A stretch of DNA of 6,752 nucleotides from Pseudomonadota bacterium. Its GTDB lineage: Bacteria > Pseudomonadota > Gammaproteobacteria > Burkholderiales > SG8-39. Numbering within the stretch: position 1 is the stretch's first letter; each line of letters starts with the position of its first letter. Shown here one piece after another: positions 4,949 to 6,752 of this stretch. Made by a program: the position numbers and the translations under genes. The notes below the pieces were generated by a model. That model was not told the origin of the DNA, ran no database searches, and was given only the letters and a program-made list of their open reading frames with translations. The stretch spans positions 1-6,752 of the forward strand of contig JAJZUN010000150.1 in NCBI GenBank assembly GCA_021848555.1, given 5' to 3'.

Positions 4949-6752
4949 GTTTCTGTCAACCTGCTTGAGCTTATCCCTGGCCTGCTTCGCGATTTCCCCC
5001 AGCGCGTCCGGCTCCTGGCGCGCGGCCTTTTCTGCTTCCGCCACAAAGTTCTTCAATCGCCCCGGAAACACCGCCACGGCGCGTTCCAGTTGCCGCAGCG
5101 CGGCATCGCGCTCGCCGTTCAGGCCCAGCAGCAGCACCTGGCGGTACACCAGTTCCGGCACCGGCATCAGCCGCAGCACGCGCCGGCTCAGTGCGAGCTT
5201 GTCCTGAAGATTGTTGCGATCGACAACGATGACGCCGGCGTAAGTCAACTCGACATAGGGCGCGAGCAGCGTGTCCCGGTGCAGTTTCAGCAATTCCTCG
5301 TTGTGCTCTACCATCTCCTCCCGGTTCTTCGGCATTACGCGCGGATACATCAGCAGTTCCAGGTCGCGGTAGGCGTGCAGCACGCTGCCCAGCGCGAAAC
5401 ATCCCGCCAACACCATCACCGGAAAAGCGAAGCGCGACAAGGCCGTGAGCTGCAGGCGCAGATTGCGCCCGCTGCCCATGCCCAGCAGGATCGCCGCCAC
5501 GCCGAGGAAATTGGCGCTCCACAAGGGGTACTCGACCATGCTGTGCAGAAACAGCACCGACAGCAGGCACAGCATCCACCAGCTTTCAGCGGTCATCGCC
5601 AGGCGCCGGCGCAATCCCCACAGCCACGTCCCCAGACCGGCGCAGACCAGCCCCGCGCCAAGGAGCCCGGTTTCCGCAAGTAATTGCATCAGCGCGTTGT
5701 GCGCGTTTCTGTCGTAGTGGGAGATGTGATAGCGCGACAGTTCCGCGGCCTGCTCGAAGAACACGCCGGCGTACTGGCCGAAGCCCACGCCAAGCAGCGG
5801 CGCCCTGGACCACATCAGCAGCGCCTGGTGCCACATGTAGATGCGTATGCCCATGGACGAACCGCCCGTCTGCGGCAGCAGGCCACGGTGCGTCAATTCG
5901 TCCAGGAAACGATCGATCGGTGTGACCGGCGCATAGGCGGCGCCAGGCAGCGCCGGCCGAAGCGCCAGGCCGTAATGGGACAGGGCGTATTGCACCAGCG
6001 CGAACAAGGGCAGCAACACGGCGATCGCCAGGGCGGCGCGGCGCAGACGGGGTGCGTCCGACTTGGCGCGAAACCAGATGCTGAGTGCAAGCGCCGCGAA
6101 CAGATAAAGCCAGGTAGTGCGCGACCCGGACAGCGACAGCGCGTAGAGAAAGATGCCGGCGCAGCCCGCGGTCGTCGGCCAGGTCAGCCGCCCCTTGATG
6201 CGCAGATAGAGCGCGGAAACCAGGGCGAGCGTCAGGTAGTCGGCAAAATGGTTGTTTTGTCCGAAATTGCCGTAGGCCCCGCGCTGCATCGGCCCCAGGC
6301 TGGCGATCAAATTGGAACCGAACAGGGAATCGATGTTGTAGAACTGCAGCACCGCTGCAGCCGCGTTCAGCAGGCCGCCCAGCAGCAGCATCGCAGCGAG
6401 CCCAAGCGCCAGCTGCTCCATGCCGCAGGATTTCACCAGCACCCGCCCCAGCCAGATCAGCCATGCCGCCCAGACCACGTAGAGCGCGCCCAGCAGCGAG
6501 AGTTCCGGATAGGCGATGTCCTGCCAGACGAGTTGCAACAGCAGCAGCGCAGCGAACGCGAGCAGCCACAGCGCCAGGGCCGGGATTTCCACCTCGTCCC
6601 AGAAACCCTTCGCCGACAGCGGCGCCAGCGCGGCCAGGCCGATCGCGAGCGCCAGCCACTCGGTATAGAAATTGGTCAGCGGATAAAAATGGTAGGGGTT
6701 CAGGAACGGCAGCAGGAACAGCAAGCCGGCAAGAACCAGACTGATGCGCGCC
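4940..6752 (-). CDS. pglL: PglL-family O-oligosaccharyltransferase (Wzy_C superfamily), 5' end outside window
   Basis: This inner-membrane enzyme is expected to transfer lipid-linked glycan to Ser/Thr of exported proteins, classically type IV pilins. Residues are counted from a TTG at 6724. That TTG is not convincing, because the frame is open to the window edge (...ARISLVLAG before it), so the real start lies outside. The N-terminal LNPYHFYPLTNFYTEWLA (8-25) looks like the PglL_A region. GNFGQNNHFADYL (152-164) and LSGSRTTWLYL (198-208) are typical Wzy/PglL loop and helix motifs. MWHQALLMWSRAPLLGVGFGQY (297-318) with AHNALMQLLAETG (341-353) marks the Wzy_C periplasmic loop, with the conserved His342 expected to be functionally important. 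HSMVEYPLWSANFLG (394-408) opens the C-terminal Wzy_C_2 part, followed by a soluble helical tail (about 460-594) that may be TPR-like. At least ten hydrophobic stretches are visible. An O-antigen ligase (WaaL) is the main alternative, but the pilus neighbours favour PglL. Confidence 0.85.
   Translation of the reverse strand, partial: ARISLVLAGLLFLLPFLNPYHFYPLTNFYTEWLALAIGLAALAPLSAKGFWDEVEIPALALWLLAFAALLLLQLVWQDIAYPELSLLGALYVVWAAWLIWLGRVLVKSCGMEQLALGLAAMLLLGGLLNAAAAVLQFYNIDSLFGSNLIASLGPMQRGAYGNFGQNNHFADYLTLALVSALYLRIKGRLTWPTTAGCAGIFLYALSLSGSRTTWLYLFAALALSIWFRAKSDAPRLRRAALAIAVLLPLFALVQYALSHYGLALRPALPGAAYAPVTPIDRFLDELTHRGLLPQTGGSSMGIRIYMWHQALLMWSRAPLLGVGFGQYAGVFFEQAAELSRYHISHYDRNAHNALMQLLAETGLLGAGLVCAGLGTWLWGLRRRLAMTAESWWMLCLLSVLFLHSMVEYPLWSANFLGVAAILLGMGSGRNLRLQLTALSRFAFPVMVLAGCFALGSVLHAYRDLELLMYPRVMPKNREEMVEHNEELLKLHRDTLLAPYVELTYAGVIVVDRNNLQDKLALSRRVLRLMPVPELVYRQVLLLGLNGERDAALRQLERAVAVFPGRLKNFVAEAEKAARQEPDALGEIAKQARDKLKQVDRNLG

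Noticed and set aside
5586..6659. Minus-strand 357-codon open frame overlapping the ligase gene in another frame
   Set aside because: Ala/Gly/Arg-rich translation without membrane segments, whereas the other frame gives a coherent PglL-like protein.

Overview
The window is GC-rich and tightly coded. Every convincing gene lies on the minus strand, so the locus reads from high to low coordinates. It encodes most of the core of an MSHA-type (mannose-sensitive haemagglutinin-like) type IV pilus and, upstream of it, a PglL-type O-oligosaccharyltransferase. An MshE-class ATPase, a PglL_A/Wzy_C ligase and A/S/T-rich pilins point to a Gram-negative proteobacterium. I lean to Betaproteobacteria, but no taxonomic marker is present and this is inference.

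Layout in transcription order: (1) 6752-4940, a PglL-like membrane oligosaccharyltransferase, open at its 5' end; (2) 4939-4702, a 238-bp gap that may hold a promoter; (3) 4701-3001, mshE, the assembly ATPase with an N-terminal MshEN (c-di-GMP-binding type) module; (4) 3001-1763, mshG, the inner-membrane platform protein, joined to mshE by a TGATG stop/start overlap; (5) 1770-1207, a divergent minor prepilin with a GTG start overlapping the end of mshG; (6) 1206-969, a second 238-bp gap with an AT-rich stretch, probably the mshA promoter and 5' UTR; (7) 968-528, mshA, the likely major pilin, with a C-terminal disulfide loop; (8) 442-406, a strong intrinsic terminator; (9) 372-127, a very short prepilin that looks truncated or chimeric; (10) 130-1, the signal-peptide end of an exported protein, coupled to the short prepilin by an ATGA overlap and cut by the window edge.

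The likely joint function is as follows. MshE powers polymerisation through MshG. MshA forms the fibre, and the 1770-1207 prepilin is probably a minor or priming subunit. The PglL homologue would transfer a lipid-linked glycan onto pilin in the periplasm. The exported protein at the left edge sits where MSHA clusters often carry the MshQ-type surface protein, but too little is visible to name it. No mshI-mshN alignment or secretin genes are visible directly upstream of mshE, where they lie in the Vibrio cluster. I found no CRISPR array, tRNA, rRNA, insertion sequence or riboswitch. The most unusual points are the broken short prepilin after the mshA terminator, the pilin glycosylase beside mshE, and the imperfect c-di-GMP motifs of MshE.
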